A stretch of DNA of 64,000 bases from contig QBVL01000002.1 of the NCBI GenBank assembly GCA_003284375.1, positions 96,821 to 160,820 of the forward strand, read 5' to 3'. The DNA is from Prochlorococcus sp. AG-311-J23 (GTDB lineage Bacteria > Cyanobacteriota > Cyanobacteriia > PCC-6307 > Cyanobiaceae). Shown one piece after another: positions 55,777-64,000 of this stretch (the first letter of the stretch is position 1; every line of letters begins with the position of its first letter). Below the pieces are notes generated by a model. That model had not been told where the DNA came from, made no database searches, and was given only the letters and a program-made list of their open reading frames with translations. Made by a program: the position numbers and the translations under genes.

Positions 55777-56144
55777 TGACGAGCACGTTCAGCATCTGAA
55801 AAAGGCACATCTATTTCTCTCCCTGAACCAACAAGTCTTAATCGACAACGTCCTTCAGATTCTTTTGTTAGTGGGGCTTCACCTGAACTGAGAGCCATCA
55901 GCTCAACCATTTCTAATTTCTTAACTTCGAAAGTTTCTTCCTCCTTAAAACTGCCAGCCTCAAAGCTACTCCAGCATAAAATGCCAGCTTTTAATCGAGC
56001 GGCTCCTGTTCCATCAAGTTTGGCAAGCTCTGAACCTTTAGCCCAAACCAAATAGAGATTCTGTCGCCTTCTCTCAATCCATCCAAGGGAGGCTATGAGA
56101 ATAAAAGCCATCAATAATGGCAACCAAAGGAGACCGTGAATCAT
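55734..56144 (-). CDS. conserved cyanobacterial hypothetical, N-anchored
   Basis: 136 residues with one N-terminal membrane helix (GLLWLPLLMAFILIASLGWI) and a soluble part containing SSFEAGSFKEEETFEVKKLEMVEL and LRLVGSGREIDVPFSDAERARQWMDKL, which resembles a small PH-like beta domain. It lies between ddl (36 bp) and ftsQ (overlapping), so it may help in cell division or wall synthesis. No named family recognised. Confidence 0.7.
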   Translation of the reverse strand: MIHGLLWLPLLMAFILIASLGWIERRRQNLYLVWAKGSELAKLDGTGAARLKAGILCWSSFEAGSFKEEETFEVKKLEMVELMALSSGEAPLTKESEGRCRLRLVGSGREIDVPFSDAERARQWMDKLMSKARCDI

Positions 56145-56180
56145 CTTTTGAGAAAGAGATCTGAAAATTTCATGGTTAAT

Positions 56181-57227
56181 TCATTCTTTAGCTGTTTCTA
56201 TGAGACTAGCAACAAGTTTTTCTAGTTTTAATCCAGAAGCTTCCCACAATGTTGGATACATGCTTGTTTTAGTGAATCCTGGCAAGGTATTAACTTCATT
56301 TATATAAATCTGTCGAGTGCTCTCTTGATAAAAGAAATCGACTCTCGCTAAACCATATACATTAATAGCTTTACAGGCCTCGATAGCTAGCTTTTGTATC
56401 TTATTGGCTATCTCTACATTTAAATCAGCTGGGATAATCGTACTACTTAGATTCGCATTATATTTAGACTCGTAGGTATACCAATCCGTTTGAAATTTAA
56501 CTTCTCCAACAACAGATGATTTCATGATGGATTTTCCTAATACTCCGCATTCAAGTTCTCTTCCTTCTATATTTTTCTCTACTATGATTCTCTCATCATA
56601 TTTTGCTGCAACTTCTATTCCAGTAATAAAATCTTCTTTAGAGTAAGCTTTTGAAATGCCGACAGAAGAACCTAGATTTGCAGGCTTAATAAAACAAGGA
56701 TAACTAATTATTTCATTTATTTTTTCATAAATAGATTTCATATATAATTTATTTTTTATATCAATTCTGTTTAAGCTTATATAAGGAACTTGAGGTAAAT
56801 GATATGATTTAAATACTGATTTCATTGCAATTTTATCCATACCTAAGGCGGATCCGAGAACACCCGAACCTACAAATGGTTTTCCAGTTGATTGAAACAG
56901 TCCTTGGATCACACCATCCTCTCCATTTGGTCCATGAAGACAAGGGAACCAGATATCAATATCTTCCATTTTTGATAAATTAGTGAGATTAACTTTTCTT
57001 TCTTCGAAGATTAAATCATCTTTTTTATCAAATAAAATGGATTCTGATAATATATAGTCATGCCAATAACCGGACTTATCAATATAAATTGGTCTTGCTA
57101 AATAACGTTCCTCATTACTTAAATGTCTTAAAGCTTTATAAATAGTTCTTGCTGATTTTATAGAGACTTCATGCTCACTAGATTTACCTCCAAAAACAAT
57201 TCCTATAACTGGTTTGTTAGATATCAT
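56181..57227 (-). CDS. ddl: D-alanine--D-alanine ligase
   Basis: ATP-grasp enzyme that makes the D-Ala-D-Ala end of the peptidoglycan stem. 348 residues. IGIVFGGKSSEHEVSIKSART at the start, CLHGPNGEDGVIQGLFQ, PCFIKPANLGSSVGISKAYS, and ARVDFFYQ with INEVNTLPGFTKTSMYP near the C-terminus are intact. Grouped with ftsQ and ftsZ as in many bacteria. Confidence 0.95.
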   Translation of the reverse strand: MISNKPVIGIVFGGKSSEHEVSIKSARTIYKALRHLSNEERYLARPIYIDKSGYWHDYILSESILFDKKDDLIFEERKVNLTNLSKMEDIDIWFPCLHGPNGEDGVIQGLFQSTGKPFVGSGVLGSALGMDKIAMKSVFKSYHLPQVPYISLNRIDIKNKLYMKSIYEKINEIISYPCFIKPANLGSSVGISKAYSKEDFITGIEVAAKYDERIIVEKNIEGRELECGVLGKSIMKSSVVGEVKFQTDWYTYESKYNANLSSTIIPADLNVEIANKIQKLAIEACKAINVYGLARVDFFYQESTRQIYINEVNTLPGFTKTSMYPTLWEASGLKLEKLVASLIETAKE

Positions 57228-57280
57228 AGTTAAAGAATTCAGTTTTTAATTTTGGCTTATTTTTGATATGTAAGATCTTT

Positions 57281-58672
57281 TTAAAGTAATTTAGCTGTTA
57301 AAGAAAAAGGACGAATGTCAGTAATCTTTACCTTGATAAGTTCCCCGAGATTGTGGAGTTCTCCATTCTCTAAGGATCTTGGAAAAAAAGTAAGACGGTT
57401 TGTACGTGTTCGACCCATTAATTGTGAACTATCTTTTGGATTTATATTCTCAATAAGTATTTCTTGAGATGAATTTTTATATCTTTCATTTCTTTCTTTA
57501 GCTATATTTTCAACCAAACTATTTATTTCTCTAAGTCTCTTTACTTTTACATCCTCATTTAATTGTCCAGGCCAAGTAGCCGCTGGTGTATTTGGTCTAG
57601 GAGAATATGCGGCTGTATTGACATGATCAAATTTTATTTCATCAATTAATGATAAAGTTTGCTCAAAATCCGTTTCACTTTCTCCTGGGAAAGCTACAAT
57701 TGCATCTCCACTAATTGCTGCTTTAGGTATGGAATCCTTGATGTAATTGATAATATTTTTGTAACTTTCTATTGTATACCCCCGTCCCATATTTTTTAGA
57801 ATTTGATTACTTCCACTCTGAAATGGGATATGAAAGTGTTCGCAGACTTTGGGAAGTTCTGCACATGTATCAATTAACTCCTTAGTAAAGTAACGTGGAT
57901 GACTAGTCGCAAATCTAATACGTTCAATTCCATCAATATCATGAATATAGTTTAATAAATAAGATAGTGTAATTCGTTCAGAATCTTTTTGGTTTTGAAC
58001 TTGAAAATCTCTACCGTAAGCATCTATGTTCTGTCCCAATAAAGTTATTTCTTTATAACCACTTTTTGCTAAGTTTTTTATTTCAGATTTAATTACTTCT
58101 GGTGTTCTTGATTGTTCTTTGCCTCTTACAGAGGGAACTACACAATAAGTACAACGTTCATTACATCCGTAAATAATATTCACCCATCCGCAAATAGAAC
58201 TATCTCTTCTAGGAGTGGTTATGTCTTCGAGTATAAATTGTTCTTCAGTTGCAAGAACTTGCTGGCCGGTATCAACTTGATTAAGCAAACTTTCAAGACG
58301 ATTGCAATGTTGAGGCCCCATTAAAAGATCTATTTCAGGGACACGTCTTAAAAGAGACTCACCTTCTTGTTGAGCAAGGCAACCTGCAACGATGATTTTT
58401 AAATTTGGTAATGATCTTTTTCTTATGGCCTGTCTTCCCAGATAGCTATAAACTTTTTGCTCAGCACTATCACGAATAGTACATGTGTTATAAAGAACTA
58501 AATCTGCCTTAAGTTCTTCTGCAGCAGGGTAATAACCCATATATTCAAGTATGCCCGACATCCTTTCTGAGTCAGCTTTGTTCATTTGACATCCAAAAGT
58601 AGTAATCCAATAGCTACCTCTTAAGGGATTAATTGGAGATTTATTTGTTTTTTGGAGCTGAACTGTTGTCAT
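57281..58672 (-). CDS. miaB: tRNA-2-methylthio-N6-isopentenyladenosine synthase MiaB
   Basis: Radical SAM enzyme that adds the methylthio group at A37 of tRNAs. 463 residues: an N-terminal MTTase domain with three Cys ([16 protein letters not shown] and [10 protein letters not shown]), the radical SAM site [12 protein letters not shown] (C-x3-C-x2-C), and a C-terminal TRAM domain ([30 protein letters not shown]). Length normal. Beside tRNA-His, on the same strand, 86 bp downstream of it. Confidence 0.96.
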   Translation of the reverse strand: MTTVQLQKTNKSPINPLRGSYWITTFGCQMNKADSERMSGILEYMGYYPAAEELKADLVLYNTCTIRDSAEQKVYSYLGRQAIRKRSLPNLKIIVAGCLAQQEGESLLRRVPEIDLLMGPQHCNRLESLLNQVDTGQQVLATEEQFILEDITTPRRDSSICGWVNIIYGCNERCTYCVVPSVRGKEQSRTPEVIKSEIKNLAKSGYKEITLLGQNIDAYGRDFQVQNQKDSERITLSYLLNYIHDIDGIERIRFATSHPRYFTKELIDTCAELPKVCEHFHIPFQSGSNQILKNMGRGYTIESYKNIINYIKDSIPKAAISGDAIVAFPGESETDFEQTLSLIDEIKFDHVNTAAYSPRPNTPAATWPGQLNEDVKVKRLREINSLVENIAKERNERYKNSSQEILIENINPKDSSQLMGRTRTNRLTFFPRSLENGELHNLGELIKVKITDIRPFSLTAKLL

Positions 58673-58758
58673 CGTTGTTAGGCTATATAATTTTTCTTTA
58701 AGCTAAATTATTCTAGGGAATTTATTTAAAGGGATTTTAAATAAAAAAAGAATTTAAG

Positions 58759-58832
58759 GGCGGATGAGGGGATTCGAACCCCCGGATGGCGGCACCACAA
58801 GCCGCTGCCTTAACCACTTGGCGACACCCGCC
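58759..58832 (-). tRNA. tRNA-His(GTG)
   Basis: Reverse complement gives a full cloverleaf: extra 5' G (-1) paired with discriminator C73, as bacterial tRNA-His requires; acceptor GCGGGTG/CATCCGC; anticodon arm GCGGC-TTGTGGT-GCCGC with anticodon GTG; T loop TTCGAAT. CCA is not encoded. Confidence 0.97.
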
Positions 58833-59035
58833 TCGAAATCAGAATTTATCAAGCTTTTGTCATTTTGATATCTCAAAATGATTCAGCGAAATATTTCCTT
58901 TATTTATTCTAACTTGGAAGTTTCTATAAATATCACTTTTGTATGTTGATCACAACGCATTTCAAAGATATTGAAGTTACTGTGGATTTGTGAGGCCTTG
59001 AAAATAGGCTTTTGATTTGGTGATCGTATTATTAA

Positions 59036-60349
59036 GTGACTTTCGAAAAAGAAGAATTCAATTTATTTACTAGAGCATCAGGTCGTGTTGATGTATTAGT
59101 ACCCAGATGCTTAATCGGAGAGGGTGCAAGTGTTTTGGGAATAAAAGTTGACTTTGAAGGGTTATGTTCGCTTCAAGTTGAGTGGAAGCACGGGAAAATC
59201 TGCTCAATTAAAGGTTTAAAAGATGATTCAAAACTTCCTAATGAAATCCTTCTACCTAGATTTGCTGAACCTCATGCTCATTTAGATAAAGCATTTTCAT
59301 GGTCTCGAGCTCCGAATTATAAAGGGAGTTATCAAGAAGCTTTAGTAGCCAATTTGAGTGACTATAAAAGTAGGTCCGAAAATCAATTGCTTTTTAGTGT
59401 TGAAAAATCTCTAAACCTAGCCCTTGTTAATGGGATACGCGCTATTAGATCTCATATAGATAGTTTTGGAAAAAATGTAATTAGAGATTGGGATCTCTTG
59501 GAAGATGTTAGAAAAAAATGGCGAGACAAAATTTTCTTACAGTTTGTGGCTTTAGTTCCATTAGAATTTTGGCAAACGCACGAAGGTGAGCTTTTAGCTC
59601 AAAGAGTTGCTTTGAATGGAGATCTCCTAGGAGGTGTCATAGCGCCTCCTTTTAATAAAAAGAAGACAATTAAGTCTTTATTACACTTAGTGCAACTAGC
59701 AAATAGACTTAATTGTGATATTGATCTTCATATTGATGAGTCTCAGTCTTGCCCTGCTGCAGGAGTAAAATTACTTCTTGAAGTATTAGACCGTATTGAA
59801 AATGATATATCAATAACTTGTAGTCATTTGAGCAGTATGTCTTTTCTAAGAGAAAAAGCGATCTCAAATTTGGCAAAAGAAATGGCTGAAAAAAAATTAA
59901 ATGTTGTTGCTTTACCACTCACTAATTCTTGGCTTCTCGGTAGAAATGATCGAGCCACTTTAATTGAAAGACCTCTGGCTCCCATATTTCAACTTCAAAA
60001 GGCTGGGGTTGTTGTATCTGTAGGAGGGGACAATGTAAATGATGCATGGTTTCCTTTCTCTAATTTTGATCCTATAAATTTAATGGCTTTTTCAATGCCA
60101 ATTGCTCATTTAGCTCCCTGGGATAGATTGGGCCTTTCTCCATTTACTTCGTCCTCAGCAAGTATTCTTAATCTTCAATGGGATGGCCTTGTTCAAAAAG
60201 GAAGTCCTGCCGATTTTGTTTTGTTAGATTCAAACAGTTGGGTAAAAGCTTTATCTGAAAGACCTAAAAGAAGAGTAGTAGTTAATGGCCAATTCCTGAA
60301 TGAATTGCCTAAAACCCAAAATTCAACATCCAACATTTCTAACCCATGA
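59036..60349 (+). CDS. CodA-like amidohydrolase (cytosine-deaminase family), substrate unknown
   Basis: A 437-residue metal-dependent amidohydrolase, start GTG. Metal ligands: PHAHLDKAF (H80, H82), DIDLHIDES (His and catalytic Glu), ITCSHLSS (His) and VSVGGDNVNDAW (Asp). The overall order and spacing follow E. coli CodA (cytosine deaminase). The segment aligned with the cytosine-binding Gln of CodA (FPQEG) reads VPLEFW here, with Leu instead of Gln, so the substrate may not be cytosine. Its stop overlaps the start of the FAD oxidase (ATGA, 60346-60349), so the two are coupled and probably act on one pathway. Confidence 0.8.
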   Translation: MTFEKEEFNLFTRASGRVDVLVPRCLIGEGASVLGIKVDFEGLCSLQVEWKHGKICSIKGLKDDSKLPNEILLPRFAEPHAHLDKAFSWSRAPNYKGSYQEALVANLSDYKSRSENQLLFSVEKSLNLALVNGIRAIRSHIDSFGKNVIRDWDLLEDVRKKWRDKIFLQFVALVPLEFWQTHEGELLAQRVALNGDLLGGVIAPPFNKKKTIKSLLHLVQLANRLNCDIDLHIDESQSCPAAGVKLLLEVLDRIENDISITCSHLSSMSFLREKAISNLAKEMAEKKLNVVALPLTNSWLLGRNDRATLIERPLAPIFQLQKAGVVVSVGGDNVNDAWFPFSNFDPINLMAFSMPIAHLAPWDRLGLSPFTSSSASILNLQWDGLVQKGSPADFVLLDSNSWVKALSERPKRRVVVNGQFLNELPKTQNSTSNISNP

Positions 60350-61698
60350 CTAATAAAGAGAAAGTAGAGTTGATTTTAAGTGAACTAAAATCAGTACCTG
60401 ATCTAGAGATCTATCAAAAAACTAGTGATTTAAAAAGGTTTTCTAAAGATTTCTTTGATTATTCACCGATATTGATTAATGAATTAAAAGATTGTTTGGC
60501 TGATATAGTCGTTCGACCGCTTTCGGTAGACGCAATTATTATTGTGGCTCAAATGTGTAATCGGTATTCAACTCCTTTGACCCTAAGAGGCTCTGGAACA
60601 GGGAATTATGGTCAGTGTGTTCCGCTTGACGGTGGAGTCGTTATGGTCATGTCTGGTCTTCGGAAAATTAGAAATTTCGATTCAAAATCAGGTGAAATCA
60701 CAGTTGAACCTGGTTGTTTACTTAGAGATATTAATGATGAGTTGATTAAACATGGTCGTCAGTTACGGTTGCTTCCGAGTACATGGAGAAGCGCTTCCGT
60801 TGGTGGATTTATTGCTGGCGGTTCAGGTGGAATAGGATCCGTTCGTTGGGGCTTCCTCAGAGATCCTGGGCATTTGCATGCCTTAGAAGTAATAACGACT
60901 GAGGATTCACCAAGAAAACTAGAATTGAATGCAAGCAATTCTGAAGCTTTAAATCATGCTTATGGAACTAACGGAATTATTACTGCATTGACATTATCAA
61001 CTGCCCCATATGTTGAATGGCAACAAATAGTAGTCGACTGCTTTGATTTGGATCAGGCAGTTGACTTGTTACGTGAATTTAGTTGTGCAGCATTGGAGCT
61101 TTATTTGGGAACCTTGTTAGAGAAAGAAATTGTTAAGTGTCTTCCCTCTGGGTCTGGCAAACCTTCAAACAAACATAGACTTTTACTTTTGGTTTCACCT
61201 GATGGTGTTAGTACTATTGAACGACTTGCGAAATCGGCTGGCGCAGATTTTGACAACTTAGGTCCAGAAAATCTTAAGGCAGGAACAGGCCTTCGAGAGC
61301 TTTCTTGGAACCATACGACTTTACATATGCGTGGGATTGATCCTGCTTGGACATATTTGCAAATGCTTCTTCCTCAGCCTGAGTTGGAAATGATGAAAAA
61401 ATTGAAATCAGAGTGGGGATCAAACCTTTTATGGCATTTGGAATGTGTTCGTCAAAATGGAGTTCAAAGATTAGCTTCACTTCCTGTTGTTAAGTGGCAA
61501 GGTGAAGAAGCTATGAATCAATTAATCAGTCAATGCAGAGACCTTGGTGCAGTAATTTTTAATCCGCATACAATCACTGTTGAAGATGGAGGCCTAGGTG
61601 TAATTGATTCTGATCAAGTGCAAGCTAAGAGTAACTTTGATCCAAAAGGTATTCTCAACCCAGGGAAACTCAAAGGGTGGAATATAAAAGTCAATTGA
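60346..61698 (+). CDS. FAD-dependent oxidase, GlcD/VAO (PCMH) type
   Basis: A 450-residue flavoprotein with a PCMH FAD-binding domain: TLRGSGTGNYGQCVPLDGGVV, VEPGCLLRDINDELIKHG, and RSASVGGFIAGGSGGIGS. The C-terminal cap domain is less conserved, and FDPKGILNPGKLKG at the end is the family's closing motif. Relatives include glycolate, D-lactate and alditol oxidases/dehydrogenases. Cytoplasmic; substrate unknown. Translationally coupled (4-bp overlap) to the CodA-like hydrolase. No partner iron-sulphur subunit (GlcE/F) is beside it. Confidence 0.85.
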   Translation: MTNKEKVELILSELKSVPDLEIYQKTSDLKRFSKDFFDYSPILINELKDCLADIVVRPLSVDAIIIVAQMCNRYSTPLTLRGSGTGNYGQCVPLDGGVVMVMSGLRKIRNFDSKSGEITVEPGCLLRDINDELIKHGRQLRLLPSTWRSASVGGFIAGGSGGIGSVRWGFLRDPGHLHALEVITTEDSPRKLELNASNSEALNHAYGTNGIITALTLSTAPYVEWQQIVVDCFDLDQAVDLLREFSCAALELYLGTLLEKEIVKCLPSGSGKPSNKHRLLLLVSPDGVSTIERLAKSAGADFDNLGPENLKAGTGLRELSWNHTTLHMRGIDPAWTYLQMLLPQPELEMMKKLKSEWGSNLLWHLECVRQNGVQRLASLPVVKWQGEEAMNQLISQCRDLGAVIFNPHTITVEDGGLGVIDSDQVQAKSNFDPKGILNPGKLKGWNIKVN

Positions 61699-61723
61699 TT
61701 TAATTGCTTTATTTTTAAACAAT

Positions 61724-62962
61724 TTAACTTGTCAGTATCTTCTTTTGAAAAAGGTCACCTATTAAATATAGTGATCCTGAAATTATAGGTGGTGGAGATG
61801 GCCATCTATGTTGTTTTTTAAGTGTTGATAAAACTTCTACTACAGTAAATGCTTCTTTGATTTGGTCTTTATATTCAGGGCGAAAACTTAAAATTTGATC
61901 TTTTGACCAGCTTTGTTGACCTGGGACAGGAACTATCCAAGCTAAATCTTTCGCTCTAATTAGCTTATGCAAAATGCCTATCATATCTTTTCTTTTTTGA
62001 ATCCCCAGTATCCAAATAATTCCACTTTCTTGATCAGTCCATGCGTCTCTTTCTCTTGATAATTGCTTAGCCGCATGAGGATTATGTGCACCATCAACAA
62101 CTATGGGCATCCCTTCCCATTTTGTTGTTTGAAGTCTTCCAGGCCATTTAGCAAGAGACAAGCCTTCTCGAAGTTGTCCTTCAGAAATATTCCATCCAAT
62201 AGTTTTTAGGGATTCAATAACCCCTTTTGCTACAGCTGCATTTTCTTTTTGTATTGCTCCTGCTAAACCGAGTTCCCAAGCTGAGGGAATTGGATCTACC
62301 CAATGAATGACTGCTTGTTTCCTTTTTGCAGTCTCTTCGAAAACTCTTTTTACAATATTGTGTTGAGGAGCTGTAATGACAGTACTCTTTGTAGTTATTA
62401 CGGCTGCTTTCTCAATAGCTACTTTTTCTAGACTATTGCCTAAGTATTCACAATGATCAAGCCCAACAGCTCCAAATGCAATAATAGGTCTATATTGATG
62501 CGCGGTTGTTGCATCAAGTCTACCTCCAAGCCCTACTTCAAGGATAAGAAGTTCAACTTCCCTTAAAGTGAAATATTTAAGTGCTATTGCAATAATACTT
62601 TCAAAAGGAGTCAAACTATACTTTTTTGCAATTGGTGCAAGAGACAGGCTTAACGATTGAAATTCTTCTTTTGATATTGGAGTCTTGTTGATACATATTC
62701 TCTCGACCCAATCAACTAAATGGGGAGAAGTGCTAACTCCAGTTTTGATATTTACTAAGCTAAGAACACTATTAATAAAAGCGCAAATTGAGCCTTTCCC
62801 ATTCGTTCCTGCTATGTGAATAGCAGGGGTTTCTTTACAGGGATCTCCCATGGCATTAATCGCTAATGACATACGATCTATGCTCAGATTCATATCTTCA
62901 TATTCTTTACTCTTGCTTTCAAAAATGAAATTCGATTGTGCTATGAAAGTTTCATCAGACAT
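61724..62962 (-). CDS. folC: folylpolyglutamate / dihydrofolate synthase
   Basis: Adds glutamate to folates. A Mur-ligase-like ATPase of 412 residues: HIAGTNGKGSICAFINSVL (P-loop), STSPHLVDWVERICIN, ILEVGLGGRLDATTAH, and VDGAHNPHAAKQL. About 20 residues precede the usual start, and the first 22 bp overlap the end of argD upstream, indicating coupled translation. Confidence 0.93.
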   Translation of the reverse strand: MSDETFIAQSNFIFESKSKEYEDMNLSIDRMSLAINAMGDPCKETPAIHIAGTNGKGSICAFINSVLSLVNIKTGVSTSPHLVDWVERICINKTPISKEEFQSLSLSLAPIAKKYSLTPFESIIAIALKYFTLREVELLILEVGLGGRLDATTAHQYRPIIAFGAVGLDHCEYLGNSLEKVAIEKAAVITTKSTVITAPQHNIVKRVFEETAKRKQAVIHWVDPIPSAWELGLAGAIQKENAAVAKGVIESLKTIGWNISEGQLREGLSLAKWPGRLQTTKWEGMPIVVDGAHNPHAAKQLSRERDAWTDQESGIIWILGIQKRKDMIGILHKLIRAKDLAWIVPVPGQQSWSKDQILSFRPEYKDQIKEAFTVVEVLSTLKKQHRWPSPPPIISGSLYLIGDLFQKKILTS

Positions 62963-64000
62963 TTGTCTAGTCTCGATAAAAGCTCGTTGATTTCTTTTTT
63001 TGTAATAGTTAAAGGAGGGACTATCCTTAATACTTTTACACCAGCTGATACTAGAAGTAGTTTCTCTTCTATGGCGGATTTGACAATATCAAGAGATGTT
63101 ATTTTGATATTGTCTTTTATAACGAGACCTTGAATAAGCCCAACACCTCTTGTGGAAATAAATATGTCTGAAAATTTATTGGAAAGTTTAATTAATCCTT
63201 CTTTTAATTGAGCGCCTCTTTCTGTAACTTTATTTAGGAGGTCTCTTTTTTGTATTTCTTTCCCAACGGTTAGAGCTGCTCTGCAAGCGAAAGGATTCCC
63301 TCCGAAAGTGCTGGCATGATCACCGGGCTCAAAGACATCAGCCAACTGATTAACCAATAGCGCTCCAATGGCATGACCTCCACCAAGCCCTTTGGCTAGT
63401 GTGAAAACATCAGGTTCAATCCCTAGTTGTTCATATCCCCAAAGAGTACCTGTCCTTCCCATTCCAGTTTGGACTTCGTCAAATATTAATAAAACATTGT
63501 TGTCAGTACATTTTTTTCTTAAGAGCTCAAAAAATGATTTTTTCCCAATATTTATTCCTCCCTCACCTTGGATAGGTTCAATAAATACAGCTGCAATTTG
63601 TGGGGCTGTTTTTTCTAAATCATCAAATAGATTTTCAAAAGATTCACTGTCGTTAAAAGAAAAAAACTGAAATCCCTGAACCATTGGCTCGAATCCTTTG
63701 TGGTATTTAGATTGCCCTGTCGCACTTACAGCTGCGAGTGTTCTTCCGTGAAAGCTTTCCTTTGAGCAAAGAATAACTGGGTTGTCGATGTTTCGTTTAA
63801 TATGACCATATTTTCTCGCCAATTTAATTGCAGCTTCATTTGCTTCAGCACCGCTATTGCAAAAAAATACACTCTTGGCAAAACTTTGTGAAGTTAACCA
63901 TTGAGCTAGTTCTTCTTGCTCTGGTATCCCGTAAAGGTTAGATACATGTTGAAGTCTTTTTAATTGTTTTGATAAGGATTTGATTAATGCTTTATCACTG
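62941..64000 (-). CDS. argD: acetylornithine aminotransferase (partial, start outside window)
   Basis: PLP enzyme of arginine synthesis. The frame is open to the window edge (reading ...CNSGAEANEAAIKLARKYG near 63790-63850), so its N-terminus is missing. The visible part has SFHGRTLAAVSATGQ, FIEPIQGEGGI, IFDEVQTGMGRTGTLWGYE, the PLP Lys in TLAKGLGGGHAIGA, and TFGGNPFACRAAL. It is the standard ArgD/class III aminotransferase pattern. 3' end overlaps folC by 22 bp. Confidence 0.94.
   Translation of the reverse strand, partial: SDKALIKSLSKQLKRLQHVSNLYGIPEQEELAQWLTSQSFAKSVFFCNSGAEANEAAIKLARKYGHIKRNIDNPVILCSKESFHGRTLAAVSATGQSKYHKGFEPMVQGFQFFSFNDSESFENLFDDLEKTAPQIAAVFIEPIQGEGGINIGKKSFFELLRKKCTDNNVLLIFDEVQTGMGRTGTLWGYEQLGIEPDVFTLAKGLGGGHAIGALLVNQLADVFEPGDHASTFGGNPFACRAALTVGKEIQKRDLLNKVTERGAQLKEGLIKLSNKFSDIFISTRGVGLIQGLVIKDNIKITSLDIVKSAIEEKLLLVSAGVKVLRIVPPLTITKKEINELLSRLDKCLMKLS

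Overview
The window is a piece of a compact, AT-rich (about one third G+C by eye, not computed) cyanobacterial chromosome. It almost certainly comes from Prochlorococcus. The main reasons are a clock locus with kaiB-kaiC but no kaiA between rplU and kaiB, a neighbouring NblS-type kinase, a high-light-inducible (Hli) protein, a photosystem II S4-domain protein, DUF1825/DUF3086/DUF3119 cyanobacterial proteins, a clpP3-clpR pair and a lipid A gene run. I cannot fix the clade from sequence alone. Genes are tightly packed, often overlapping by 1-22 bp, and almost all are ordinary housekeeping genes.

Layout. 1-6 kb: the end of a GAF-type sensor protein, an EamA transporter, small hypotheticals, murD, tRNA-Val(GAC) and the PSII S4 protein. 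6-10 kb: serA-prmA, a [2Fe-2S] ferredoxin and small cyanobacterial proteins ending in a perfect 20-bp-stem bidirectional terminator. 10-17.5 kb: pentapeptide-repeat protein, RNase Z, SpoIID-like protein, truB, a methyltransferase, rpmA-rplU and kaiB-kaiC. 17.5-28.2 kb: nblS and purD on the minus strand; then purC, an Omp85 protein, lpxC-fabZ-lpxA-lpxB and an exported MsrA on the plus strand. This second run links outer-membrane protein assembly with lipid A synthesis. 28.2-41.6 kb: pepA, a GIY-YIG-like protein, a loosely packed stretch (30.36-31.79 kb) with tandem repeats and hairpins, a DUF1825 protein, tyrS, pyrF, a minus-strand run (GPH transporter, MlaE permease, DUF3119, DUF3086, plsY), tRNA-Gly(TCC), glgX and HU. 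41.7-44.6 kb: an accessory-looking island of small membrane or secreted hypotheticals plus one hli gene. 44.7-46.8 kb: two polysaccharide genes. 46.8-58.7 kb: mostly minus strand: ilvC-cbiB, clpR-clpP3, a PIN/TRAM protein, panB, then miaB, ddl, an ftsQ-type gene and ftsZ; hemW and the SRP RNA (ffs) lie on the plus strand. 58.7-64 kb: tRNA-His, a translationally coupled pair (cytosine-deaminase-like hydrolase plus FAD-dependent oxidase), folC and the end of argD.

I did not find a defence island, prophage, CRISPR array or insertion sequence. The most unusual signals are these: (i) six ATTTCAT heptamers directly in front of a small secreted protein; (ii) two perfect 21-bp inverted repeats inside coding sequences (glgX and the PIN/TRAM gene); (iii) a cbiB gene whose conserved N-terminus lies upstream of any ATG, GTG or TTG codon, pointing to an ATT/ATC start just after the ilvC stop; (iv) an intergenic region before the DUF1825 gene with two strong hairpins that may bound a small RNA; (v) the coupled hydrolase/oxidase pair, in which the cytosine-binding Gln of CodA appears to be replaced.
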